Counted from the stretch's first letter, positions 53,669 to 63,462 are shown. The stretch: 64,000 nt of DNA from Spirochaetae bacterium HGW-Spirochaetae-4 (GCA_002839335.1 PGXU01000002.1:1-64000); one strand, 5' to 3'. Numbers and translations are program-made. Notes: generated by a model from the letters alone, not told the origin.

Positions 53669-54681
53669 TCTTGCATCCCTTTGGTCCGGTATTCGATGCA
53701 CTGGCGCAACCCCTCATCCAATCCGACTTTGGGTGACCATCCGGTCCTTTCCCTTATCCTATCCAAATTCAGCAATCGCCTCCGTGGGTCGGCGCTGCGA
53801 GTGCCTTCGAAATTGATAACCAAATCGGAAATATGCAGGAGCTGTGCAATCTTGTTCACCAACCCAACAATCGAAATCTCTTCATCGGTTCCCACATTGT
53901 ATATCGAACCATCCAATGCCGATTCGGTAGCAATCAATGCCAGCACGGCATCGCAGCTGTCGCTGTTGTGGAGAAAAGTCCTCTTCGTCTCCTTCGCATG
54001 CTCCAAAAGCGTCACACTGCCTGTCTTTTGAAGCGAAGAGATGATATGGGGGATAATGTGTTCATCGTGGGCTTCGGTTGGACTGTAGACGTTGGCGAAC
54101 CGGATGGAACATCCTTTTATGAATCCCCGTTCTACCCGATCAAGCATAAAATGCTCGGTGAGCAATTTGCCGGTGGCATAGCTGGTGCGCAAGCTTTGAG
54201 CTGCCGTAGCGAGGAGAACCGGAGAATCTTCCCGGACCCCACCCTCCTCCCATGAGTTCATGGAGTAAACTTCGCTGGTGCTGCAGTTGATGTAAGAGGA
54301 AAAACCAGCCGCAATGGAACGGTCCAAGGAATCCCTCATGGCCAACACGTTGGTAGCGAATGTCGATTCTATCTGATAAAAATATTTGGTATGTACTACT
54401 GCCGCACAATTGATGAACACATGGGGTCGTCCACTCGCAACTTTCTCCTTGCAATCGGCAAAAAGTCGATCCATAGCACATGCATCATGTATATCGGCTT
54501 CTATAAATCCAAACCCTTCATGGGAGGAAGAGAGGAGTGCGATATCGTTCCGCGATCCAGCAAAAAAATTGTCGAATCCAATCACGCGGTGCCCTAGGTC
54601 CAGCAGCCGCCTTGCTACCAGGCTGCCGGTCATGCCGGCAACACCGCTGATCACGTATGTGGTGTTTGCGTTGCATTCCAT
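53665..54681 (-). CDS. NAD-dependent epimerase/dehydratase (extended SDR)
   Basis: A 338-residue short-chain dehydrogenase. The Rossmann motif is YVISGVAGMTGSLVARRL. The catalytic Tyr and Lys are in SYATGKLL, preceded by the serine in CSTSEVYS. Extended SDRs act on nucleotide sugars. Its place between phosphonopyruvate decarboxylase and a nucleotidyltransferase is unusual, so it could instead act on a phosphonate aldehyde or a CMP-linked intermediate. The ATG at 54681 follows GGAG by 9 bases and is preferred to TTG at 54702. Confidence 0.85.
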   Translation of the reverse strand: MECNANTTYVISGVAGMTGSLVARRLLDLGHRVIGFDNFFAGSRNDIALLSSSHEGFGFIEADIHDACAMDRLFADCKEKVASGRPHVFINCAAVVHTKYFYQIESTFATNVLAMRDSLDRSIAAGFSSYINCSTSEVYSMNSWEEGGVREDSPVLLATAAQSLRTSYATGKLLTEHFMLDRVERGFIKGCSIRFANVYSPTEAHDEHIIPHIISSLQKTGSVTLLEHAKETKRTFLHNSDSCDAVLALIATESALDGSIYNVGTDEEISIVGLVNKIAQLLHISDLVINFEGTRSADPRRRLLNLDRIRERTGWSPKVGLDEGLRQCIEYRTKGMQE

Positions 54682-54698
54682 TCGACCCTGCTCCTTTA

Positions 54699-55838
54699 TC
54701 AATGTGAAACGTCAAGGAAACCCATGAAGGCTTTCTTGTTCTCCAGCGGAGTTGTCTTCGGCCTTCCCAGGTCTTTTCTCGAACCTTTGGTGACCAAGAC
54801 CTCGATGAATACCGGACCGACCCCTATCGACGCTTTCAAGCACGACTGCAATTCCTCTATCGTATGGATACTAACTGTCTTGGTATAACCGGCAGCCCGG
54901 GCTATGGTGGCCAGATCGACTTCACGTCCGATAGTAGCCTGACCTCCAACCGAATCGTGCGCACCATTGTTCAATACAATATGGATGAAGTTTTTGGGCT
55001 TCCGGGCTCCAATGACTCCCAGTGCCCCCATATGCATCAATACTGCCCCATCCCCATCCAGACAGACAACTGGTCGCTCAGGTTGCTCCAAGGCGATGGA
55101 CAAGGCTATCTGGGAACTGTGGCCCATCGATCCGACAGTGAGGAAATCCTTGCCATGGCCTTCCCGCCGTGCCTCCCGCAGCTCGTAGAGCTCCCTCGAT
55201 GCCATGCCCGTCGTTGAAACCACTGCCGTCTCGTCTGGCAGCTGTTCAACAATGGCACGAATCGCTTCTTCCCTACCCATATTGCCCGAAACCACATGTT
55301 TTGCTACAGGCACATATGTTTCGAATGTATCCGGCTCAACAACAAATGCATATGGAGTCTCGTATTCCTTCATATGCCTATAAGCAGTTGTTACCTGTTC
55401 TAGAGCCTCTGGCATCTCTTTCGCCAATACGACATAGGGAAGTTCCATGGCATCCAGCAACGCGGTGGTTACCTTTCCCTGTTTGATGTGTTGTGGCTCG
55501 TCATGCTTACCCGGTTTTCCTCTCCACCCTATGAACAGCAACATGGGAATAGCATACACTTCAGTATCGGCAAGTGACAACAAAGGGTTGATGGCATTGC
55601 CCAATCCCGAATTCTGCATGTACACGACTCCGACCCTACCCGTCGCCAAATGGTATCCCGAGGCCAAGGCAATCGCATTCCCTTCGTTCGCTGCAATGAT
55701 GTGCTTGTCCGAGGCGACGTTGTCTGTAATTGCAGCACACAGGTGTTTAAGCAAGGAATCGGGTACTCCCGTATAGAATTCTGCCCCGTGTCCATTCAGT
55801 GCCAGAAGAAAAGCCCGTGTATCCAACATCCCTATCAC
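54699..55838 (-). CDS. aepY: phosphonopyruvate decarboxylase
   Basis: A 379-residue thiamine-diphosphate enzyme. The TPP-binding motif runs from CLDGDGAVLMHMGALGVIG to VLNNGAHDSVGGQ. The N-terminal pyrimidine-binding region has AANEGNAIALASGYHLATG. It decarboxylates phosphonopyruvate to phosphonoacetaldehyde, pulling the unfavourable mutase equilibrium forward. The GTG start at 55838 overlaps the mutase stop (GTGA), a sign of translational coupling to its partner enzyme. Confidence 0.93.
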   Translation of the reverse strand: MIGMLDTRAFLLALNGHGAEFYTGVPDSLLKHLCAAITDNVASDKHIIAANEGNAIALASGYHLATGRVGVVYMQNSGLGNAINPLLSLADTEVYAIPMLLFIGWRGKPGKHDEPQHIKQGKVTTALLDAMELPYVVLAKEMPEALEQVTTAYRHMKEYETPYAFVVEPDTFETYVPVAKHVVSGNMGREEAIRAIVEQLPDETAVVSTTGMASRELYELREARREGHGKDFLTVGSMGHSSQIALSIALEQPERPVVCLDGDGAVLMHMGALGVIGARKPKNFIHIVLNNGAHDSVGGQATIGREVDLATIARAAGYTKTVSIHTIEELQSCLKASIGVGPVFIEVLVTKGSRKDLGRPKTTPLENKKAFMGFLDVSH

Positions 55839-57133
55839 CTCGTTCCCGGAATAAGGTCAAGTATCTGTTTTATCGGCATACACTGGGCATCAGCCTCTAG
55901 GGACCGTCCATGGGAAAGGATTGTTTCCGCCACCTGCTTCATTGCCGGGTAGGATGCCCGTAGCATATGGTTTGCATATATCACGATATTGGCGCCCCAT
56001 GCTTTGAGTTCCCTCTCGGTGAACTGGTTGTAGGTGGTGGGAACAAGCACCAACGGTATGTGTGCGTACAATTCACGGAATCGGGTGCAGAAATCCTTGA
56101 TTTCATGCCCATCCTTTTTCTTGCTGTGGATCATGATTCCATCGGCTCCGGCAACAACATACGCCTTGGCCCGTGCCAAAGCTTCATCCACCGTTCCACC
56201 GGCGATCAAGGACTCGAGTCGAGCGATGACCATGAAGTCGTTGGTCACTTGGGCGCGTTTCCCTGTGCTGATCTTGTTGCAGAAATCCTCGACCGGCGCC
56301 AGCTGCTGTACAACATCGGTGCCGAACAAGGAATTCTTCTTGAGTCCCTGCTTGTCCTCGATGATGACCGCGGAAATACCGTTGCGTTCCAAGGTTCTGA
56401 CGGTGAAAGCGAAATGCTCGGCCAATCCTCCCGTATCGCCATCGAAGATAATCGGTTTGGTCGTGCATTCGAGAATATTGGTCAGGTCCTGTAGCCGGTT
56501 GGTCAGGTCCACCGCCTCGATATCGGGTTTTCCCTTGGACGTACTGTCGGTTAGGCTTGAAGACCACATGCCGTCATAGCAATGAATGCCATCCTCCATC
56601 TCAACGGAAGCATGCTCCACAATCACTCCGGAGAGACCGGAGTGGGCTTCCATGATACGGACAATTGGCCTCGCCGCAATCAGACGACGGAGTGCCTTCA
56701 GACGTATCTCTGGGGTAGTCCCGATGGACTTCATCTGCTCGGAGAGTGCAGTGGAGTCTATTCCCTTGGTGTAGGGGACTTCGATGACCTTGCCACCAAG
56801 CTCATCCATCACAGCGAAAACTTGATCCCGGAGTGTACTCATGGGACCTTCTTTCCAATCATCGCCGTGAATGATGAAATCGGGCTTGTATTTGCGTAAA
56901 TTGGGAATGTAACTCCATTCATCCTGTGGTACGACTCGTGAAACACCCTTGATATACTCCACCACCGCTAGACGTTGCCCATAGTCCAAATATGGGAGTC
57001 GCTTGTGTGATGCAATTGCGGAATCGGTCAACAACCCGATCATCACGTCGCCATATTTGGTTGCTTCCTGGATGATATTGATGATACCTGGGTGGATAAT
57101 ATCTCCTGTAATACCTAAATAAACTAAACCCAT
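55835..57133 (-). CDS. aepX: PEP mutase fused to an N-terminal cytidylyltransferase-like domain
   Basis: A 432-residue fusion. The C-terminal domain is a PEP mutase with catalytic signature EDKQGLKKNS (259-268) and DGDTGG (231-236). It makes phosphonopyruvate, the carbon-phosphorus bond. The N-terminal domain (1-140) resembles glycerol-3-phosphate cytidylyltransferases, but the HxGH motif reads HPGI (14-17), so the second histidine is absent. The final YTKGIDST segment replaces RTxGIST. This domain may therefore be inactive or altered. The ATG at 57133 follows GAGGAG. Confidence 0.92.
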   Translation of the reverse strand: MGLVYLGITGDIIHPGIINIIQEATKYGDVMIGLLTDSAIASHKRLPYLDYGQRLAVVEYIKGVSRVVPQDEWSYIPNLRKYKPDFIIHGDDWKEGPMSTLRDQVFAVMDELGGKVIEVPYTKGIDSTALSEQMKSIGTTPEIRLKALRRLIAARPIVRIMEAHSGLSGVIVEHASVEMEDGIHCYDGMWSSSLTDSTSKGKPDIEAVDLTNRLQDLTNILECTTKPIIFDGDTGGLAEHFAFTVRTLERNGISAVIIEDKQGLKKNSLFGTDVVQQLAPVEDFCNKISTGKRAQVTNDFMVIARLESLIAGGTVDEALARAKAYVVAGADGIMIHSKKKDGHEIKDFCTRFRELYAHIPLVLVPTTYNQFTERELKAWGANIVIYANHMLRASYPAMKQVAETILSHGRSLEADAQCMPIKQILDLIPGTR

Positions 57134-57141
57134 AAGCTCCT

Positions 57142-57990
57142 CTACTCGTTCTTTCCAGAGACAGAACCATGACCAATAAGGTAATACTTGCTCAGATGCG
57201 ATCGTCGTTCACCCTCTGGAGGCAACGCCATATAATCACCATACAGGTTTTTCAAATGTTCGTCATACCCTATCGGGCAGTGAAATGCATCCTCACCGAA
57301 CTGGAGGTCAACCACAGGCAGGTATTTGTTTTTCTCCAAAGCCTCTCCGACATGTTCGCCCCAGGCCAAGTTACCAATCATGTCGGCTTGGTCGAAATCG
57401 AATCGCCTGGAAAACCTGTCCAACCATATCGCAATCCGATGGGCGCCGATAGCTTTTGAAAGTGGTTTGAGGAACATGGTACCCAATTTCTCCACCCCAC
57501 GCAAACTCGAGGGTTTTACGATACCTGTGTAGAGGAAATTCCTCAATTGCTTGGAAATCGCATACGTTCGCCCAAGATGTTTTTCTTCACTCGGCAATCC
57601 GTCGATGGAGAAGACATCCACCCATATCTTCGATTCCCTATGCACATCTTCAACCTTGCTTTCAAAGACCAAGCTGTCTTTGAAAAATACCTTTAGGAAT
57701 GGAACAATGTGAGAGGGAGAGTCCAACCACGAATACTCGAGATCATCCGGCAACGCACCCGTTCTTAGGATATCCAAGAGTTTCATAAAATCGGGACGTG
57801 GGAGCTGGATGTCAAGATCGTCATCCCAAGGAATCGGCCCTTGGTGGCGAACCGCACCGAGGAGGGTTCCCGATGCAAGATAATATCGCAATCCATTGGA
57901 ATCACACATGTCGGCAAGAATTTTCAACATCCGAACCTGAATGTATTGCAGGGTTTGTAGGTCGATTGGGTTCTGTTTCGTTTCCGGCAT
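57142..57990 (-). CDS. LicD family phosphoryl/phosphonyl transferase
   Basis: A 282-residue LicD-like protein. The metal-binding region is LLGAVRHQGPIPWDDDLDIQ near residue 55. LicD enzymes move phosphocholine, or aminoethylphosphonate, from a CDP/CMP carrier to a glycan. With the PEP mutase 8 bases downstream, the likely cargo is a phosphonate. I choose the ATG at 57990 because AGAGG precedes it by 8 bases. The ATG at 58011 lacks a good ribosome site but is also possible. Confidence 0.88.
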   Translation of the reverse strand: MPETKQNPIDLQTLQYIQVRMLKILADMCDSNGLRYYLASGTLLGAVRHQGPIPWDDDLDIQLPRPDFMKLLDILRTGALPDDLEYSWLDSPSHIVPFLKVFFKDSLVFESKVEDVHRESKIWVDVFSIDGLPSEEKHLGRTYAISKQLRNFLYTGIVKPSSLRGVEKLGTMFLKPLSKAIGAHRIAIWLDRFSRRFDFDQADMIGNLAWGEHVGEALEKNKYLPVVDLQFGEDAFHCPIGYDEHLKNLYGDYMALPPEGERRSHLSKYYLIGHGSVSGKNE

Positions 57991-58080
57991 GCAAGGAACC
58001 TCTGAATTCATGTGCGTTATTACTCGTTTGATGATATCATAGAGAGCGGTTTTACCATAGTGATTATCGGTAACCTTCTC

Positions 58081-58109
58081 TTGACATTACCACTGGAGAA
58101 TTCCATATT
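58081..58109 (+). promoter_or_regulatory. sigma70-type promoter of the outer-membrane protein genes
   Basis: Perfect -35 TTGACA at 58081-58086, 17-base spacer, and CATATT (58104-58109), four of six matches to the -10. It lies in the divergent gap between LicD and the first Wzi-like gene. Confidence 0.6.
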
Positions 58110-58145
58110 GGATACCGTTCCGAGACACAAGAGGTTATTTCTGCT

Positions 58146-59954
58146 ATGAAAAAAATAGTTCTATTAGTGATATTGTCGACATCGATACTTTTCCCGTTGG
58201 TCGCAGGTGAACAATTGTCTGTTCCCATTGGCCATGAGGTATACAGTGTGCTGAAGTCCGGCGAGATGCGAGGAATCATCAGAGACCTGCCGGATGTCAG
58301 ACCCTATTCGACATCATTCATCCTTACACACCTCAACACCATGCTACTCTCCGAGAAGGTGTCTGCTGCTGAAAAGCAAAGGCTGGCTGGTCTTATCGGA
58401 GAACTGACCTATTCGTATGAAAAACCTGCCGATTTCTCAGAATTGGCGCTACAAGGTGCATACAGTACCGAGTGGGAAGAGTATGGAATCGGCGTCGCGT
58501 TGGGTGTGAACAGTGAAATTTCCTATGCACACTCTCTGACCGACAACGACCTATATGACGCCAGGAATGCGGTACGTGCTTATCTCCAGGCCCAATTCAT
58601 GGATTATGCCTCGATCTATATGGACTTTGGCCTACGGGTCGACCACGTGGAACCTCGGCTATTCTTGAAGAATGATTTCACAATCCCGACCGATGGAAGA
58701 TACGACACCATTCCCTATTTCAATCTATTGTATGGATTGGACATGCACCCGGAAATTGCCCTCTCGTTCCTTGATGACAATCTTCAATTCCGGTGGGGAT
58801 CTGTCGAACGTGATTGGGGTGTAGGAACCAACAACCTCATGATATCTGGTTCTGCCCGGTCCTTTGAAGGCGTCGAGACCTACGTCCGCTTCGCCCCATG
58901 GCTCCGTTATAGTTTTATTGCGGGATCGTTGGGTGATTTCTATACCGATGCGATGGATAAGGATTCTCCAGAGAATACCGGTTTCTATGATGAATACTTG
59001 TTCCATGATGAGAAATTCGAAAATCTCCATGACAACAACTTCACCGCCCACCGTCTGGAATTGTCGCTTCCGTGGAATATCAATTTCGGTATCTACGAAT
59101 CGGTGGTGTATAGGAAACGATTCGAGCTCGGCTACCTCAATCCCTTGGGTATCATATTGTTCCAGCAGATCAGCATGGGAGACTTTGATAATGTTCTCGC
59201 CGGTGTCGACCTCGAATGGAATTGGCCCGGAGTCATGCGCATGTACGGGGCTTTTGCCACAACAGAAATGCATGAGATCAATCCTTTGAAATTCTTCGAT
59301 CACCCAAGAAATATCATGGGCTTGCAAGGAGGGGCGGATTTCAACCTACCGGTGGGCCAATTCTCATCACTTACCGTCCAGTACACTTACCTGAGTCCGT
59401 TCTTCTATACCCACTATCCATGGGTAGATGAGGATGCAGTTGTCGATGATGGAGCGGGAGGATTGGAAATCAGCCCTGTCATTACCCATGAATTGATGTA
59501 CATCAACAAGGGGCAAAACCTCGGCTACCCTCTCCGCCCAAGCTCCGATGAAATACTGGTGAAGCTAGACGTAGGTATCACCGAATTGCTGCGGGGGGAT
59601 TTGACCCTCAAGTATCAGAGACGAAGTGGGCAGTACGGATTCAACTTCGACACCTTCATGGTGTATTCCTCCACGGGAGGGTATGAAGAGCGGGATTTTT
59701 CTGCCTATATTTTTGAAAAGACATTTGGACTGAACCTCGGGCTCACCAAAAAATTCAAAGATTACCCGGTTTCCATCCAAGGCCGTTATCTCTATACCAT
59801 GGTCTTGGCACAAGAAAATCTTCCTACTCCTGTCCCCGGAGAGACTGGAGAAAGCGACGGCATAGAACAACCGATCAAGTACACCACCGATAGTCCTTGG
59901 TTGGATCCACAGCATACCCATGCTGTCCAGATAGGTGTTTCAATCTGGAAATAG
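58146..59954 (+). CDS. Wzi-like capsule-assembly outer-membrane protein
   Basis: A 602-residue secreted protein with a signal peptide (residues 1-20, ending VAGEQ). The mature part has many alternating hydrophobic beta-strands with aromatic girdles, typical of the Wzi-type barrel (WGSVERDWGVGTNNLMISG is a recognisable segment). Wzi family proteins anchor or guide capsule polymer at the outer membrane. The ATG at 58146 follows AAGAGG. It starts a run of barrel genes directly after the polysaccharide locus. A related name is uncertain beyond the family. Confidence 0.8.
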   Translation: MKKIVLLVILSTSILFPLVAGEQLSVPIGHEVYSVLKSGEMRGIIRDLPDVRPYSTSFILTHLNTMLLSEKVSAAEKQRLAGLIGELTYSYEKPADFSELALQGAYSTEWEEYGIGVALGVNSEISYAHSLTDNDLYDARNAVRAYLQAQFMDYASIYMDFGLRVDHVEPRLFLKNDFTIPTDGRYDTIPYFNLLYGLDMHPEIALSFLDDNLQFRWGSVERDWGVGTNNLMISGSARSFEGVETYVRFAPWLRYSFIAGSLGDFYTDAMDKDSPENTGFYDEYLFHDEKFENLHDNNFTAHRLELSLPWNINFGIYESVVYRKRFELGYLNPLGIILFQQISMGDFDNVLAGVDLEWNWPGVMRMYGAFATTEMHEINPLKFFDHPRNIMGLQGGADFNLPVGQFSSLTVQYTYLSPFFYTHYPWVDEDAVVDDGAGGLEISPVITHELMYINKGQNLGYPLRPSSDEILVKLDVGITELLRGDLTLKYQRRSGQYGFNFDTFMVYSSTGGYEERDFSAYIFEKTFGLNLGLTKKFKDYPVSIQGRYLYTMVLAQENLPTPVPGETGESDGIEQPIKYTTDSPWLDPQHTHAVQIGVSIWK

Positions 59955-59968
59955 AAAGGATACACTGC

Positions 59969-61621
59969 ATGAAACGATTAGGCATCATTCTTCTCCTTAC
60001 CTGTTCCATGATCGGTATCTGGGCGAATCCCTTGTCAAAAATTTACCTGCATGATGACCCGATCCTGAAATCGATCGAACTCCTCAGCATCGAGGCTGGA
60101 ATCGTACCACAACATACTGAACTTCCTACGACAGGTTATGCGTTGGTGAAACACCTCGATAAGATCGAAGGCAAGAGACTCTCTCCGAAAAGCCGCGAAT
60201 TGTTGGAGGATATACAGGAACTGTTGCTTAACCATCACTCCTCTTTCCCTACGCAGTTGAAAATCACATTCAACCCTGAGATATATGCCAATCAGCAACA
60301 AGAAGCAAAATCCCAGGACTGGGAGTATGGATACAATGAACGCCCCCCCATACTCCATGCCCAAGTGGAGAGCATTTTTGCGGATAGAGTCTATGGAATA
60401 TTCTCGTATGGAATTGCACGAACTGAGAGCAAGATGGACTTTTCAGGTATCGAAACCAACTTCCCCTACCCTGCAGGAAGTACCAGCGAGACAAATTTGC
60501 AGAACAGCTACCCTCATACCGCATTCTTGGGAATCAGTGGCGACAGGTTCTCGATAATTGCAGGACGAGATACGCTGTCATGGGGAAGAGGCAATTCTGG
60601 AAATTTGGTATTGGGAGACCATGTCCCATACCACGATTTTTTCCAATTCTCCCTACACAACGAAAAACTCAAATATTCGTTCCTCACAATACCGATGAAT
60701 GAACTTGATGCACAAGGGAAAGCGATTGTACCTTCCAAAGCCAATACAGATACATTGTTCCTTGGTACGCTGCAAAGACTCTTCGTCGCACATCTGTTGA
60801 GCATTGATGTTACACCAAGACTCAGGTTGACCATCGGTGAGGGAGCCTTGTTCTATTCTGACAAACTTGATCTGCGGATGTTCAGTCCGGTAATGTTCAT
60901 ACACAATCTACAGAATTTCTCTGAAGTCAATAATACCATGCACCTCGAAGTCGAATATGCCCTGTCTTCCACCTGGTCCCTCTACGCCCAATTCCTTATG
61001 GACCAAATGCAGACAAAGGGGGAACAGGAACAAACCGAATTGCCACCGAATGCCTACGGGGGGCTACTAGGTGCCGATTTTGTGAAAATTCTGCCATCCG
61101 GTCGCATTTCCGGGTATATAGAAGGAGTTTATACGTCTCCATTCCTGTACCTGCGTACCGGTGACGATACTGGAATATATGATGTTCCCGAATTGGATCA
61201 ACACAACCTCGACCTGGTCCATGCCGTGAGCATGCGCAATGCTGAGAGCGGGACCGCTTGGCTTGGATACCAGTACGGCCCGGACACGATAGTCGGTTCG
61301 TTCAACCTCAGATTCGACCACGATAATAATTTTGGTGCTTCCGGCACCCTACGTTTCATCGCACAGGGAGAAAGAGGGCTCGAGATGTATGGAAAGAAGC
61401 AATATGTGGAATTGGTGCCGGCAGAGGATCTCAATTTGTTGGCTCCAAGTGGTGACAACATCGATTATTTCCTAATTCCCAGTATCTATTCCTATATGGT
61501 TCTACCTGGGACAGATATCAATGTGTACAATACCTTGTTCTTTGTGAACAAATGGAACAATTCGGGATATACATTCGATCTGCAAATGGTCATAGGCTTG
61601 AGTTATTCGCTTACCTTCTAG
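59969..61621 (+). CDS. Wzi-like capsule-assembly outer-membrane protein (second)
   Basis: A 550-residue protein with a signal peptide (MKRLGIILLLTCSMIGIWA). The mature part has the Wzi-like features IAGRDTLSWGRGNSGNLVLG and repeated amphipathic strands, ending in YSLTF, with a C-terminal aromatic as in many barrels. The ATG at 59969 has GAAAGGA 8 bases upstream and lies 14 bases after the first Wzi-like gene, so the two are co-transcribed. It is convergent with the third such gene, with a 29-base gap. Confidence 0.8.
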   Translation: MKRLGIILLLTCSMIGIWANPLSKIYLHDDPILKSIELLSIEAGIVPQHTELPTTGYALVKHLDKIEGKRLSPKSRELLEDIQELLLNHHSSFPTQLKITFNPEIYANQQQEAKSQDWEYGYNERPPILHAQVESIFADRVYGIFSYGIARTESKMDFSGIETNFPYPAGSTSETNLQNSYPHTAFLGISGDRFSIIAGRDTLSWGRGNSGNLVLGDHVPYHDFFQFSLHNEKLKYSFLTIPMNELDAQGKAIVPSKANTDTLFLGTLQRLFVAHLLSIDVTPRLRLTIGEGALFYSDKLDLRMFSPVMFIHNLQNFSEVNNTMHLEVEYALSSTWSLYAQFLMDQMQTKGEQEQTELPPNAYGGLLGADFVKILPSGRISGYIEGVYTSPFLYLRTGDDTGIYDVPELDQHNLDLVHAVSMRNAESGTAWLGYQYGPDTIVGSFNLRFDHDNNFGASGTLRFIAQGERGLEMYGKKQYVELVPAEDLNLLAPSGDNIDYFLIPSIYSYMVLPGTDINVYNTLFFVNKWNNSGYTFDLQMVIGLSYSLTF

Positions 61622-61650
61622 TCAGGAATGAATCGTTATTATTGGGAATG

Positions 61651-63462
61651 TCATAGCTTCCAAGTCATACCGAGCGTCAATTGAACATCGGTAATGGGGG
61701 CCATATCGCTCCGATTTCCAGGATTCTGGATCCAAATGAAATCCATTTGCCCATACAAGTCAAGATTACCACTCAACTGGTATTCCCCATAGGCGCTACA
61801 TACAAGTGAGTGGCTAACAGCATCTCGTGTATCCCTTGCTGTCGGATCTCCATTGTTATCGGGTAGATGATCATCGGTCGGAGTCGATACATTTGGAATA
61901 TTGTCACCCGTATCGTCTGTATCCACCAGGGACCAGAGTGTCCACTTATCGTGTGTCCCGTGCCACATGAAGAATACATTGCCACCCAGAGACCATTTGC
62001 CTATCGCACGATAGCCAAAGTTGGCATTCAGGACGATAGCATCCCCCCCATGGGGATACCCGAGGAATTCCTCTTCATATATGATCTTGCTATTCTGGTA
62101 AAGCCTTCTGATAGCGACTACCCAATTGACTCCATACTCACCCAATTCCTGGCTGTTGTATTCTGCGGTCTGTTCTGGTTCTGTGAATCCATCGTCCCGT
62201 AGGTAGAGGAAGGGATCGGTCATAACCCATTCAAAGGAACCGAACAAATATCCTTCCCTATGCGGCTTATTGGCTTTGACTCCCAACATGTATCCGAATC
62301 CGTTGGGAATAGCATTGTCGTCTTTTCCCGGAAACTCCTCACCCGGCAACGCAAACTCATCCAACACAATCTGGCCATAGAGATTCAGCCCTCTTTTCCA
62401 TGCATAATCAAGATCCAATGATATGATGGAATTGGCATTTTGCCTGATATAGAGATTATGGAACACCATAGCGGGATTGAGGACGCTCAAATCCAGATAA
62501 TTTTCCAACGACTGATACATGATAGCCTCGGTAATGGCAAAACCAAGTCTGTCATCGAACAACCGCCACTCCAATCGATGACCGAGGAACATTTTCAGTC
62601 CTGTCACCAAATCATTGTGTGTCCGGGCATAATCAAAATCTCCAGCATCATCAATGATCGGATAGTAGAGCGCAGGATGGGGAAAAAATGAGGTCAGCAA
62701 CGTATACTTGAAATTCTTTGCATAAGCGGTGAACCGCCCTTGATTATGATAGGTCAGATGATCACTTATGATGAAATTTCCGGTCTCTCCGGCACCCCAG
62801 GAAACCTTGTCCCTACCAATCTGTATATTCCAATTCACCCCCCCCAAGGATCCAAATGCACGATAGGGAACCCCAAAATCGACATCGGCACCACCATTTT
62901 TCATGTACAGGAATATGATATTGCTTGAAATCCATTCACTTCCATAGAAACCCGAAACGGCACCGGAATCACCACTGAACCCGGTAAATTTCGGGAATGT
63001 GATTTGATAGGAGGAATAGCCATAGACAGCCTCCCCCGGCCAAGTCTCCAATACGATATCCACCATGGGACGACGTTGTTCGTAACCACGAATCCACTCG
63101 TCGGGATCGTCGAAGTGCTCGGTGTCGGTGTGTACATACGTTTCCAGCGATACGGGAAATGAAAGGTCAAACACCTGATCGACAGGCTCTATTTCATCTT
63201 CTATAGCTTGGAGTACAAGTTGGGAATCAGTATTCAACTTCGATTTGTCGACCCTTTCCAATAGAAAGAATGCTTCAGCGGCACTCCAAGGACGTGCCGT
63301 CGAAGGCAACGCCATACCTACGTCGATGTATAGATAGTCCATATAATCGTAGAGGGGAGAATCAAGTGGAATGATCTTTTGATAATTCAAATCGGCTGAA
63401 GGAAACACAACACCGAGGGATATCACACAGATAGCAAGTGTCATTGTCAACCGATTTCTCAT
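61651..63462 (-). CDS. Wzi-like capsule-assembly outer-membrane protein (third)
   Basis: A 603-residue protein with a signal peptide (residues 1-22). The segment NIQIGRDKVSWGAGETGNFI matches the Wzi-like core of the second protein. Long aromatic strand repeats follow, and the C-terminal end is LTLGMTWKL. The ATG at 63462 has GGGGAGG seven bases upstream and is preferred to TTG at 63468. It is on the opposite strand to the other two, so the three paralogues have two transcription units. Differences in loop sequence suggest they bind different polymers. Confidence 0.8.
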   Translation of the reverse strand: MRNRLTMTLAICVISLGVVFPSADLNYQKIIPLDSPLYDYMDYLYIDVGMALPSTARPWSAAEAFFLLERVDKSKLNTDSQLVLQAIEDEIEPVDQVFDLSFPVSLETYVHTDTEHFDDPDEWIRGYEQRRPMVDIVLETWPGEAVYGYSSYQITFPKFTGFSGDSGAVSGFYGSEWISSNIIFLYMKNGGADVDFGVPYRAFGSLGGVNWNIQIGRDKVSWGAGETGNFIISDHLTYHNQGRFTAYAKNFKYTLLTSFFPHPALYYPIIDDAGDFDYARTHNDLVTGLKMFLGHRLEWRLFDDRLGFAITEAIMYQSLENYLDLSVLNPAMVFHNLYIRQNANSIISLDLDYAWKRGLNLYGQIVLDEFALPGEEFPGKDDNAIPNGFGYMLGVKANKPHREGYLFGSFEWVMTDPFLYLRDDGFTEPEQTAEYNSQELGEYGVNWVVAIRRLYQNSKIIYEEEFLGYPHGGDAIVLNANFGYRAIGKWSLGGNVFFMWHGTHDKWTLWSLVDTDDTGDNIPNVSTPTDDHLPDNNGDPTARDTRDAVSHSLVCSAYGEYQLSGNLDLYGQMDFIWIQNPGNRSDMAPITDVQLTLGMTWKL

